Assembly (NCBI GenBank): GCA_024036415.1 | Contig: JAMWET010006568.1 | Location: 326,001-390,000, forward strand | Source of the DNA: Prochilodus magdalenae | Lineage: Eukaryota > Chordata > Actinopteri > Characiformes > Prochilodontidae | Length of the DNA stretch: 64,000 nt | Reading direction: 5' to 3' | Shown here: piece by piece, positions 38,673 through 49,178 of the stretch | Layout of the letters: every line of letters starts with the position of its first letter | How positions within the stretch are numbered: the stretch's first letter is position 1 | Made by a program: the position numbers and the translations under genes | Notes under the pieces: model-generated | Seen by the model: the letters and a program-made list of their open reading frames with translations, nothing else | Databases searched by the model: none | Told to the model about the DNA's origin: nothing

Positions 38673-39500
38673 TTAGAATCTGTTACAGGCTTCATGCGAA
38701 ACATGATCTATTTTAAAAGCTGGCCCATAAATGTTCATTCTGCTAGCAAATACCAGCATGTCTTTTAGCGCCTTGTTTTCAAGTTTAGATTTTTCAAACT
38801 CTACACTGAATAGTAGACCAAACTCATTTTTCCCATAAACTCTGGTGAGGATTTTGCTGTTATTGATGTGAGCATTAATGTGACGTATATCCCACATTTG
38901 AACAGATCAAGCTCTATAACTGACCCGCAAAGCACACTTATCCAGAGCCAGATAATCATGACTGCTAACCGATGCATCCAGAGGTTTCAATATCATCTTC
39001 GCCAGCATCACAGATCCCAAAGTTCTAATGGCTGGCAGCTGGGCTTATCACCCAGAATCTGTTTGAGCTTGCTGTACAAATGACACGTTGTTTAAACACA
39101 GCCAGTTCTTTGGTTGGGTCATTGGTTTCTTCACACGTTGCTTTCAGACTTTTCTTTGAGACTGCAGTCTTTGTTTTCTATGGGCCCATTCAGCCATTTC
39201 TTTCACAATCGGTTTGAGCTTATGATGGATTTGATAAGCGGCTTCTAATTCTGTCTGCATGGAAACATCATGTGAAATGTTTACAAGGTCTTCTCGGCAG
39301 CGTGAAATTCTGACGAAAGTTGACTTGGAATGACGTGGTAGCCCCATGAATTCTGATTGGCCAGGCAGAATTGCACTGCTGCACATTCAGACTAGGGGCA
39401 ATCATGCTTCGCCACAGACTGACTGGCGCCACTGCAAGTTGGGCTATTATATATGGTTCTACTTAAAACAAGCAACCAGATCATACTCAAGCTACTCTAC
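38673..39500 (-). pseudogene. unrecognised protein-like sequence, copy 1 of a duplicated segment
   Basis: 38815-39500 is duplicated at 40709-41395. On the minus strand a frame (39386-39144) reads SKSTFVRISRCREDLVNISH and then a helical, charged stretch (LKPIVKEMAEWAHRKQRLQS) before a stop. A second frame (38897-38673) continues with NAHINNSKILTRVYGKNEFG and KSKLENKALKDMLVFASRMN, which is absent from copy 2. The pieces look like parts of one former coding sequence with frameshifts. I do not recognise the family. Copy 1 carries an 11-base insertion relative to copy 2 that ends its first frame. A relic of a transposon or a retrocopied gene are both possible. Confidence 0.45.
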
Positions 39501-39671
39501 CCAGGTAGGCAAGGGTAGTATAAGGTCTCTTACAAGGTCTCTTACTGGTAAGATAATCTTTATTATCCAACATGGGGAAATTTGCGAATTCTGTATCGTG
39601 TAGGGTCCTTCCTCAGATAGGGGATTAAACCCTAGGCTACCATTTAAGAGACAGAGGTGTTACCCTAGCTA

Positions 39672-39905
39672 AGCTATACCAATTTCATGTCAACATTTGA
39701 ACACAGCAGCTGCTGTTTACACTGTGTGTAAATTTCATTTTAAATTTTCATTCGCTTCATGATGAATGGACAAACAGATATGGCCCAAAACTGCTTGGGG
39801 AAAAGTCTGGTTCCATTGACTTCCATTCAATATTAAATTTGTTCATGCCCTCTCCTGTAAAGGTGCCATTTTGGAGAGTTGTTTTTATTTGGATAGCGAC
39901 AATAT
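39672..39905 (+). repeat. interspersed repeat, family E, copy 3
   Basis: TTGAACACAGCAGCTGCTGT, ATGATGAATGGACAAACAGA, GTCTGGTTCCATTGACTTCC and CTCCTGTAAAGGTGCCATTT, collinear with 4260-4445. Confidence 0.6.
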
Positions 39906-40708
39906 ACACTATACACTAGTTCCATAACTGCTCCCCACAACTTTGTGCACATATCCCACAGCTACTTCTCTTTCCCCAACGAAACTGTCCCTGAAACTGT
40001 GTGCTGAACCTTCCGGAATACAAAAAGCTATTTACTAATGGAGCATATGAAAGCTTTGAACACGCATGCTTTAATTAAAATCAGGTACAATGAAATGAGC
40101 TGTGTTTGGCAAGAAATCACTTCCAGGTCAAAACACTTACTTGTCCCTGGGTACAATTGTCTAGGTACAATTGCCCGTCCTCTTAATTAGGATATTGTGT
40201 TGTTCTGGATGCACCGCAGGAAGTCGAACACTGCGCTCCAGAAAAAAAAACAGTGTTTGTTTTCCTTAGAGGAAGCACTTGACGTAGTTGGCGCACTAGG
40301 AGCGTGTCATGTGTAATCAGCGCCCGTAAACAGAGGCGCGCGCAAGACAACACAATTCTAGCTCCCCTGGCCGCTGCTGAGCTTAATTAATGAGAGCGGG
40401 GACCTACTGCGTGTCACATAGCTGAAGCAGAGAAGTGGGGAAAGGTGGAGGAATCATTCAGATAGTCCCACTTCCCTCTTTCCGACTGATCCAATCGGGG
40501 ATAACATCCCTTGAACTCCCAACAACTTACACTTGGAGCATTACAGCAGGATGCTGCAAGATACGGGGAGGGTCTTATTAGGGTCGTCCTAAATGAATAC
40601 ATCACTCAAAACCCATTTGGAGTAATTAAGTTGTAATAACATAGTTATTACATTTAACTACTGATAGATTTAACTGAGAATTAATTCACTGTACATATTA
40701 GCCAATGG

Positions 40709-41395
40709 TAGACCAAACTCAATTTTCCCATAAACTCTGGTGAGGATTTTGCTGTTATTGATGTGAGCATTAAAGTGACTTATCTCCCACATCTGAACAG
40801 ATCAAGCTCCTTAACTGACCCGCAAAGCACACTTATCCAGAGCCAGATAATCATGACTGCTAACTGATGCATCCAGAGGTTTCAATTTCATCTTTGCCAG
40901 CATCACAGGAGTGATCCCAAAGTTCTAATGGCTGGCAGCTGGGCTTATCACCCAGAATCTGTTTGAGCTTGCTGTACAAATGACACATTGTTTGAACACA
41001 GCCAGTTCTTTGGTTGGGTCATTGGTTTCTTCACACGTTGCTTTCAGACTTTGCAGTCTTTGTTTTCTATGGGCCCATTCAGCCATTTCTGTCACAATCG
41101 GTTTGAGCTTGAGATGGATTTGATAAGTGGCTTCTAATTCTGTCTGCATGCAAACATCATGCGAAATGTTTACAAGGGCTTCTCGGCAGTGGGAAATTCT
41201 GACGAAAGTTGACTTGGATTGATGTAGTAGCCCCATGAACTCTGACAGGCCAGGCCTAATTGCACTGCAGCACTTGGGCCAATCATGGTTCGCCACCGAC
41301 TGACTGACGCCACTGCAATTAGTTGTTTAAATGAGCTATTATACATTGTACTACTTAAAACGAGCAACCAGATCATACTCAAGCTACTCTACTCG
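40709..41395 (-). pseudogene. unrecognised protein-like sequence, copy 2 of a duplicated segment
   Basis: Homologous over its whole length to 38815-39500. The minus frame (41296-40925, 123 residues) contains SKSTFVRISHCREALVNISH, LKPIVTEMAEWAHRKQRLQS and then ATCEETNDPTKELAVFKQCV before a stop. No start, splice or poly(A) context is convincing. The shared charged helix suggests a former coiled-coil-like region. No function assigned. Confidence 0.45.
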
Positions 41396-42131
41396 ACACA
41401 AACAATGTATATAATTAAGTTACGATAATTATTAGTTACGATGGATCGGAAAGTGGCGGATTGGCCTGATACTGACTCCATGATCCAACACAACCGCAAA
41501 AACATCTCACTAACAGCCTTATCTTTACATATCTATAAACTGATGTTTCAACGCAAGGCATTTTTGCAGCGGTCTCAGAATGAAACCATCTTCTACCTGC
41601 ATGGTATGTACAGAACTGTGCAGAGTGTATAGGCTCTTCAAAAATATGCACTCGAATGAGAACTGCACAGAGGATCTCCCAGAAAATGGGTGCAGCTGAT
41701 TACACATTCTGCTTGATTTAGGAACATTTAAGCAGCTAGCAGCGGCCAGTTTTACATGAAATGTTCTTCGGCTTTTAAAATCAGGCCTCAATTTGTTATC
41801 ATCTCAAAGGAGTGTTACCGAGAGCCGTTAAACAGCAGCGTGTGCTAAATGAATCCTTACCATAAATATATTGCTGATTTAGACATAAGGGTCAGGTCTG
41901 TATATGTGTGAAACAGACAAAATGTGCCACAAAATATGTACCCATAGTCAAAGGTGCTGCAGTTTCGCCTGTTTTCCACCCATCTCTGGTGGGGGCCACA
42001 ATTCAGTTACTGTCCTGCTCAAGCCCACCTGTTTCAGGGGCACATTCAATCTTGAAACATTTCCAGGTTGAACAATGTGAATGGTTTGCAATAGGCTTTA
42101 AGGCATGTTGTCCTTCTTTTGATGGGTATGC

Positions 42132-42654
42132 CAGAGGGGTTGGACAATGAAACTGAAACACCTGTCATTTTAGTGTGGGAGGTCTCATGGCTAAATTGGA
42201 CCAGCCTGGTGGCCAATCTTCATTAATTGCACATTGCACCAGTAAGAGCAGAGTGTGAAGGTTCAGTTAGCAGGTAAGAGCACAGTACTGCTCAAAATAC
42301 TGCAATGCACACAGCATTATGGGTGACATACCAGAGTTCAAAAGAGGACAAACTGTTGGTGCACGTCTTGCTGGCGCATCTGTGACCAAGACAGCAAGTC
42401 TTTGTGATGTATCAAGAGCCACGGTATCCAGGGTAATGTCAGCATACCACCAAGAAGGACGAACCTCCACCAGCATCACGTAGTGACCTGGCCACTATCC
42501 TGCAAGAAGAATGGCTTAAACTCCCTCTGACCACTGTGCAGGACGCAGTACATGTCATTCCCAAGACCAACTGACGCTGTATTGGCCGCAAAAGGAGGCC
42601 CTACACCATACTAATAAATGACTGTGGTCTAAAACCAGTTTCATTGTCCAACCC

Positions 42655-42657
<3 letters not shown>
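42132..42657 (+). mobile_element. Tc1-type deletion derivative (MITE), copy 3
   Basis: Third near-identical copy. The left end carries a two-base insertion (CAGAGGGGTTGG). The right end has lost about ten bases of the inverted repeat (GGTGTTTCAG is missing before TTTCATTGTCC). The right terminus runs directly into a long TA microsatellite that starts at the expected TA target duplication. Confidence 0.92.

Positions 42658-42731
<74 letters not shown>
42658..42731. repeat. (TA)n(CA)n microsatellite
   Basis: About 32 TA units followed by CA units, starting at the right end of a Tc1 MITE. Confidence 0.98.
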
Positions 42732-43509
42732 TCGTCACCGCCATATTAAAATGGCAGGGCACACAATGGATCCTAATCCATTGGTCAAAAGCGACCAAGA
42801 GAAATCATCAAGTCCAACTTTGCTGGACCCTGCATTAGAATAGAAACAGGAAAGAACTCCTTAACTCTGCTCTCACAGCAACACTGAACCTTCTTTCTCT
42901 GTCTGGTTAGGTTACCATGTCATAACACAAACATGCTGTCACAGCTAGACAGCTGGCATTTCCTGTGGGGATGCAGAGGAAGTAGATAGTCAAAGCTGTT
43001 GCAATCATAAAATACTTAGTAATGTGTAATAACATTACTATCAAGATACTGCATGTAATTACAGTATATGAGGTAGATACACATGTGTATTAGGTACATG
43101 TGCGTATGTATTTGTGTTGTGTTGCACTTATAATGCACTTATAATGACCTTTCCTTTTCTATAGGTATGAGCGCTGGGCTGGGGTTGCCAGGTAGTGCTC
43201 TTTTTGCTTTATATATGTGTGTGTATTAATCTGTAGGTGTCAGCACTGGCCCCTTTAGAATTGGTAAAAACTACAGAAGAGGTTTAGCGTCCTGGGTTTG
43301 TGTAGAGTACTTCTCTTTTAGCAAGCAAATGGCTTTTTTATTCTCTTGCTGTGCAGATGATGAGCTTTCCATATTTTTACACTGAACAGGAACCGAAACA
43401 CAGAGTTCTGTGCTAATTAGAACAAGACAGTTGACACACGGCCCACCGAGTCGGTGGGATACAGGGAGACACAGACAAAGCCAGAGAAGGAGTAATAAAA
43501 AGATGACTA

Positions 43510-43520
43510 ACCTAACCCAC
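43510..43520 (-). promoter_or_regulatory. alternative splice donor reproducing neurexin splice site 5 (SS5)
   Basis: Downstream of the main donor the minus strand reads GTGGGTTAG then GTTAG. Using the second GT (43511-43510) adds nine bases, keeps phase 1, and inserts Gly-Gly-Leu: SSGGLASPTG instead of SSASPTG. This is the position and type of the small SS5 variant described for NRXN1. Both donors are good matches (CAG|GTGGGT and TAG|GTTAGT). That both are used is inferred from the sequence and from mammalian precedent. Confidence 0.75.
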
Positions 43521-43599
43521 CTGAGCTCGGCTCACACGGGTCGATGTCCTCGTCATCGCTTGGACACTCTGCAGATGCCACCAGGATGTCATCTGTCGT
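43521..43599 (-). CDS. nrxn1: neurexin-1 penultimate coding exon (juxtamembrane cysteine loop)
   Basis: 79-base exon starting in phase 0 and ending in phase 1. It encodes [20 protein letters not shown] followed by PCEPSS plus the first base of the next codon. The two cysteines of [11 protein letters not shown] form the conserved juxtamembrane cysteine loop of neurexins, between the last LNS domain and the stalk; in mammals this region binds CA10/CA11. The acceptor is minus-strand TTATCCCCAG (AG at 43601-43600) preceded by a CT-rich tract; the donor is CAG|GTGGGT (GT at 43520-43519). It splices in frame to the exon ending at 14730. It is too short to show as a long open frame and was found by reading the reverse complement. 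In mammals this exon is shared by alpha, beta and gamma isoforms. Confidence 0.95.
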
Positions 43600-43732
43600 C
43601 TGGGGATAACAGTAAAGAGAGAAAGCGAGAGATTAAGATCAGGAAAGTCTGCAGTGCTGAAAAAGACACACGGCTGGATTGTTCGGGTCATAACGTAGAG
43701 CGGAAAAGTCTTTTTCAAGACTGCTGCATAAC

Positions 43733-43803
43733 TGGTCACCTGTCTAGGGTGTTTCCAGCTTGCCTCCTAATGAGCGCTGGGATAGACTCCGGCATCCCCT
43801 AGT
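43733..43803 (+). mobile_element. LINE-type 3' tail fragment
   Basis: GGTCACCTGTCTAGGGTGTT, then AATGAGCGCTGGGATAGACT, a common fish LINE/SINE 3' region. It is cut off at about 43803 next to the SINE. The same family is seen at 45366 and, inverted, at 24577. Confidence 0.65.
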
Positions 43804-43814
43804 ACCCAGAGATA

Positions 43815-44065
43815 TAAGCACGTCGTGGGCTGGAGGTTAGGGAACCAGCCTTATGACCGGAGGGTTGCCGGTTCGATTCCCTGAACTGACAGTCACGACT
43901 GAGGTGTCCGTGAGCAAGGCACCTAACCCCCAACTGCTCCCCGGGTGCCGTGGATAGGGCTGCCCACTGCTCCGGGTAAGTGTGCTCACTGCCCCCTAGT
44001 GTGTGTTCACTAGTGAGTGTGTATGTGGGTGTTTCACTTCACGGATGGGTTAAACGTTTAAATCT
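43815..44065 (+). mobile_element. tRNA-derived SINE
   Basis: tRNA-like head with a GGCTGGAGGTTAGGGAAC box-A region and box B GGTTCGATTCC at 43870-43880. The body contains GTGAGCAAGGCACCTAACCC and GCCCACTGCTCCGGG, a widespread fish SINE body. The tail ends about 44065. It inserted about 200 bases upstream of the cysteine-loop exon (in the sense of nrxn1) and is antisense to the gene. Confidence 0.88.
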
Positions 44066-45365
44066 TAAGCGGCTCCAAAGACAAATGAATGAAATCAAAA
44101 ATCATTCAGAGAGGTTTGATTTCTGACTCTTTACAGTGGTGGTGAATGGAACCAGAAGGCATGACATCTACAATACAAGCCACTTTAATTCCTATCCAAA
44201 AGCTCCAGTGAACCTACACACATCTTCTTTGAAGTTATGGTTTCTGGTTATAGAAACCAGGGGTCTCAATGTCTTCCTTTTTAACCACTATCCACAAACG
44301 ACCAGTACACCTACATGTGTCCTCTGAGCTTTACATGTAATGCCGATGATGATTAAATACTGGTCAGTTTGGAAATAAGTGTTTTCCTGTACTGTACTGG
44401 AGACCGCACTGCCTCACTAGGTCCTGCCCTCCACTGAAATTCCCTGACTGACTGCGACTCTGAAATTCCCGTGTTCCTTTCCATACTTTTTGTACCGGAA
44501 TCTAACCAATTTTTCATGGTTTCACAACAAGTTCAGCAATGTGAAATTAACACCGGCAGTGTTAAAGTGGGGCCCTCATATGCTGTTACCCCGGTCTACA
44601 AATGACACTGTGGGTGCTAATTTAACACTGGTGGGTTTGTTTTGCATGTGTTAATCAGTAGATTACAAAATGTTAATTAATCTATTATGAAGTGTTAATT
44701 TCGTCTTTTTTTTGGATGCTGTTGCTGTTGCTGGACACTCAATACAAGGATATCAGCTGTGAGAGATAAAGAGCTATGCTTAGATTACCTGCGGTGAGTT
44801 AAGCTTCTACAGGCAAGTGAACTACCGTACATGATACCATGTCTACTACGGCTATTGGCTGGCCTGACAGCCGAACTCTAGGAGCTGTCATATCAGCTTT
44901 TGCACTACCAACACTGCAGGTTTTGGTGGTAGCATCTAGTTTTGTATTTAACATCCTTACATACACTGCACAGAGAGCTACAACAGTACAAACTGACCAC
45001 TCTGAAATGTCCTGCTCCAGTTTAGCTTGTGAAGGTGGATCAAGTCTATCAACTGTTGTACCTGACTTTCCGGATCGGACTCGGTCTCAAACTGATTCAG
45101 TGGCATTTTAAGGTCTGTGCTTGTAGAAGGATGCCATTTAGAACAGAGTGGGCAAGTTGACCAACTCATATCAAAGTATTCTGGGCTCATAGGGAGGCAG
45201 AGCTTAAAAGCAACTGTTTGGGGTCCTATTTTTTTCTGTACCATTTTGGAAGCTTCACTTACGCCTTGATTTCTTTGCAAGTGGTTTATCTTGTAACTGA
45301 TCTCCTCATAAACATTATAAATGCCGGTTCTAATTTTTCAATTTCAATCACAATATGGATTTTAG

Positions 45366-45501
45366 CCCTGCAATGGACTGGTGACCTGTCCAGGTTGTTT
45401 CCTGCCAACAGCCCAATAAAGGCTGATATAGGCTCAAGGGTCTGCTCTCACCCAGAAGAATAAGCGGCTTAGTAGATGCATGAATGGATGGATGGATGAC
45501 T
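45366..45501 (+). mobile_element. LINE-type 3' end with GGAT tail
   Basis: CCCTGCAATGGACTGGTGAC, TGTCCAGGTTGTTTCCTGCC, then AGAATAAGCGGCTTAG and a terminal ATGGATGGATGGATG run, the typical 3' end of a fish RTE/L2-like element. Confidence 0.75.
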
Positions 45502-46669
45502 GAATGAATGCGGCATTTAGGCCAGACATCAGTGCTATCTTGAAGTGATGATCTCATTGGACAGATTCAGAGAGGTTCTACCACTCACCCATGTTTACTA
45601 GTGATCCGCAAGACAAATCCACAGTAAAGGTCTAAAAACCTAAAAGCTTAGTACGACAGCCATCACTGTTTCAGAGGAAGTCTCAGCATACCAAAAACCT
45701 ACACTCTAGCAGGTACGGGCTCTATGCCCTGTTCTCGCAGAGTCAGGTCATGCTCAAAGCAGCCTGGGTCCAATAAAGGGCCCCATAGGATTCCACAATG
45801 GCTTATTAACAGAAAGGAGAGTTCTTCAATAAAAACTTCTAATCATCCCCGTTACGCTAATTATGCCATTTCCCTCCTCCAGGTCAAAGGCTCTTCAATT
45901 ATCCAGGCCTGTGTAATTCACATTCTGAAGATCCATCAGTAACCGATTCTAACTGCGCTAGCGCCAATTAACCTAATGTCCAGGGTCTGTGTAGTGTAGA
46001 AGAACGGACGTGAAGACACTGTTCCACTACAAATGAATTTAAGCAGGAGGTTAGAAGATTACAGTCCTGTAGCATAACCCACGGAATACAGAAGCAGAAG
46101 AGCGATTCATATCTCCAAGAACATTTGCTGTATTCATCTACAGATCTCAATTCAAGTAAAAGCAGTAAACAGTTAATGATAAATATCATATTTGAAGTGT
46201 ATCTTAATGAAAACAGCACACGGGTAAGCTATTTAATGTTACACTGTATCATTGTGAATATATATATTTTTTAACCTCCTATTGGCTGGCATTGGCCTCT
46301 AGAAGCTTTTGAGGCATGGCCTTTATCTGGCCACTCTAAGACTCCTATGTGGGGTGCCCACCATTCTGAAAAGGGTGTTTCATGGTCTCTATGTTGCTTG
46401 TTTTCTAGATAAAGGTGTGCTTGTGTGATCTATGACTTTCAGCAAGTGTAGGGGCATGGGTATTTTTGCAAGGGGCTGAAAGTATATAGCCAATAATGAC
46501 CTCCCTCTTTGTTTCCGTGTGTGCTTTTCTACCCTTGTGTTGAATGAAGGGCACATCTAGTGGCAGAATCATGGCCTCCCCTGTATCCTCCTGATGCTGC
46601 ATTATGGTCATTCTGATGCTGCTGCCTGCAGAACGTTCCAAATAAAGTTGGCCCTGGCCGAACGGGAAA

Positions 46670-47440
46670 AAATGGCTTTAATGGGCAATGCCATCATGAA
46701 GATAAAAATCTAGGCTTGGCACTTTGCCCAAAACATGCACCAGTAGGAAATACATCACTTTAAAAACCATACTCAACAAGCGATTGCAAAGACGGCAGGT
46801 GTTTCACTCTCTACAGCGCATAACATTGTAAAAGACACAACTGAATGCTCCCTTGATGCCTCGGAATACAAGATATCACTTCCGTGATTGATATCGACAC
46901 ATGGGCATGGGAATACACTTGGAGTCACTGGTGCAAGCTAAGGCTGTTCCATGCATAGCACAAGATTGTCAGGCGCTGCCGACTTCTCTGGGTGTTTTGT
47001 ACCCTGCTGAGTCAAACATTCAGATTCTTTGAGGAATTTATGGATGTTATGTTCTCTGGACCAAAGCAGAAACGGCCCATTATTATTAAGATCAAAGTCT
47101 GTTATGGTATGGGTGTTGGGTTTTAGCGGGTGACATGCACAGCTGTGAAAGCATCATTAACGCTGAAAGACATATACACATTTTGGAGCAGCATATGCTG
47201 TCTGCATATGCTGCCTCTCTCCTTTTTGAGGGATGTCCATGCTTATTTCAACAAGACAATGGCTGGGCACATTCTGCACATGTTACACAACAGCATGGCT
47301 GCATAATCAGAGAGTGCGTGTGATAGACTGGCCTGCCTGCAGTCCAGAACTGTCTCGCACTGAAAGCATGTGGAGCATTATGAAGCCTGTTTGGTTGCAC
47401 AGATGAAGATGGACAAATGGTAAGCACTGTGCTTTCCAAA
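46670..47440 (+). mobile_element. decayed Tc1-type transposase relic
   Basis: The plus strand reads LFQQDNGWAHSAHVTQQHG near 47257-47310 and, after a frame change, DWPACSPELSRTESMWSIMK (about 47328-47385). The spacing from the Asp of QQDN to the Glu of RTES is about 34 residues, as in DD34E Tc1 transposases. Upstream, helix-turn-helix-like sequence near 46770-46830 is in pieces. Several stops and frameshifts; no termini located. Confidence 0.78.
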
Positions 47441-48579
47441 CAGGATCAGTCGGTGTATTCAATCGCCCAAACATTTATTAGGTGCTGTTAAAGAGAAACA
47501 CAGCACTAAACACATTCCCATTCCAACAGGAATTTGAGATATGTGATGTGTGCATTTCCAATAATTAAATACATAAAAAAATTAAACATGAATGGAGTTC
47601 ACATACATTCCTAGCTCATCACACCACAACCTACTATTCAATCGCACAGCTAATTCACCATTGTTGAATTAGCATGGACTGTGTACATTAGAGACAGCTG
47701 GTGCAACTACCTGGTGTGACCCTGTAGGTGTTCATTTAACACTGCTGATTGGCCATGCACAATCTGCCTTGCTCATCACCGTAAATGATAACCTAATTTT
47801 ACTATCCTTGGCGGAGGGGAAAGAAATGTCCAAGGGTAAAGCTATTGAGGTAGCACTGCCCAGGGGCATGAAGCAGAGGTTTATTCTGGTTCACCTTCCA
47901 GCCTAATAATTGGCTGCACTAAGAGAATACCCTTAAAGCTCTAGAAATAGACTTGGAGACCCCCAAGAGGCCAAGCTGGATGGCAAAAGCTAACAAGGCG
48001 AATGACTGTTTAGGTTTTTTACATGTGAACATTCCATACGGTTGAGTAGCGAGTGCTTTTATAGTCATAGACCAGCTTCTATCGGCATTTCCATCTGCTT
48101 CAACTCCCCACTGTGGCCAAAATGGAATATTTAACCATTACTGTTGGAAAATATGGATATTACCATTCTTCCAATGGTGGGAGAGACTAGGAATATCGTC
48201 TTCTGAAGGTATATCCTATGCTGTACTACTATGCTCATTTTCAGTGTCCATGAATTTATTTCTTTCACCCAATGGCCAACTCTCCTAACCAATAATAGCC
48301 TAAAGACCCTTTCCCAGGATCTAGTCGTAAATGCGTAAAATGTTCTGTCCCAGGAACAAAACTTGTCCAAGATGGTAACAAATGGCAAAACCTACCAACA
48401 ATATATAGAACGGTTGACCTTATGCACAGTAATACAAATACAAACATTGATCCGACATACCGTACATCTGAAATGCACTTTGGTCAACCAAATGTGTTGA
48501 AGTTGGTAGACCTAATCCACCTTTACAAGCTAGACTGGAGCAGAGTGGTCAGTTTTTTACTGTTGTAGCTCTCTGGGTG

Positions 48580-48845
48580 TTGTGTAAAGGTGTGTCAAGC
48601 TTGCCGGTAGGCGGGCAATAAGGACTGTGTCATAAGATGACATCGCCGTGTAACAGGAACAGGGCTGGAATTCCAATAAGGCATTTCAGACAGCTGGGAA
48701 AAGTGGTTTCTGTGGGAAAGAGTTTCACCCTCTGGCATGTTCTGGCTGTATGACATTGCAGTTTGTTAACATGCACAAAAAGCTACAGAACTCACTAAAG
48801 GACAGAGAAAAACAGGAAAAGCAAAACAGGTCACCTTTAAAGGTG
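48580..48845 (+). repeat. unidentified interspersed repeat, family F, copy 2
   Basis: GTAGGCGGGCAATAAGGACT, AAGATGACATCGCCGTGTAA, then GTGGGAAAGAGTTTCACC, then TTAACATGCACAAAAAGCTA. Same order as at 11060. Confidence 0.55.
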
Positions 48846-48939
48846 GAAGGGATTCGGACTACAAGCACTTTGGGACAGATAACTGAGGGCCAGTACAGAA
48901 GAAAGCTGGTACTGATGGGAGGCCAGACGTTTGTATGTG

Positions 48940-49178
48940 CCTGGTCCACTTGTACCAATGCAACACACACTGACACAATGCCACCACGTCAGTGCAGTGC
49001 TGGGAATGATCCACCCCCACACATTATACCAGCTCTGTGGTGGTCCAGTTGAGCTCCTGACCCATGAAGAACAGGGTAACAAAGAATTACAAAGTGCTCC
49101 TCTATTGTAAGTGGAGTTGATGAAATTGACAATAGACATGGAGGTGTATCTAATTAAGAGCCTGGTGTTTGAGTGTAT
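48940..49178 (+). mobile_element. non-autonomous DNA element, family D, copy 3
   Basis: Contains GAATGATCCACCCCCACACA, CAGCTCTGTGGTGGTCCAGT and TACAAAGTGCTCCTCTATTG. It ends GGTGTATCTAATTAAGAGCC, a diverged version of the AATAAAGTGGCC terminus. Confidence 0.68.

Larger units (their letters stand above)
14731..43520 (-). other. nrxn1: nrxn1 intron between the cysteine-loop and transmembrane exons
   Basis: 28,790-base intron bounded by a GT donor (43520-43519) and an AG acceptor (14732-14731). No other exon-like neurexin sequence was recognised inside. It holds the tandem arrays at 15.5, 17.1 and 19.6 kb, LINE and Tc1 relics, the duplicated 38.8/40.7-kb segment and the paralogous 15.9/21.2-kb blocks. 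Length and phase fit the known architecture of neurexin genes, which have very large introns. Confidence 0.9.

Noticed and set aside
43815..43890. Possible tRNA gene (box A and box B present)
   Set aside because: No complete cloverleaf; it is the tRNA-derived head of a SINE.
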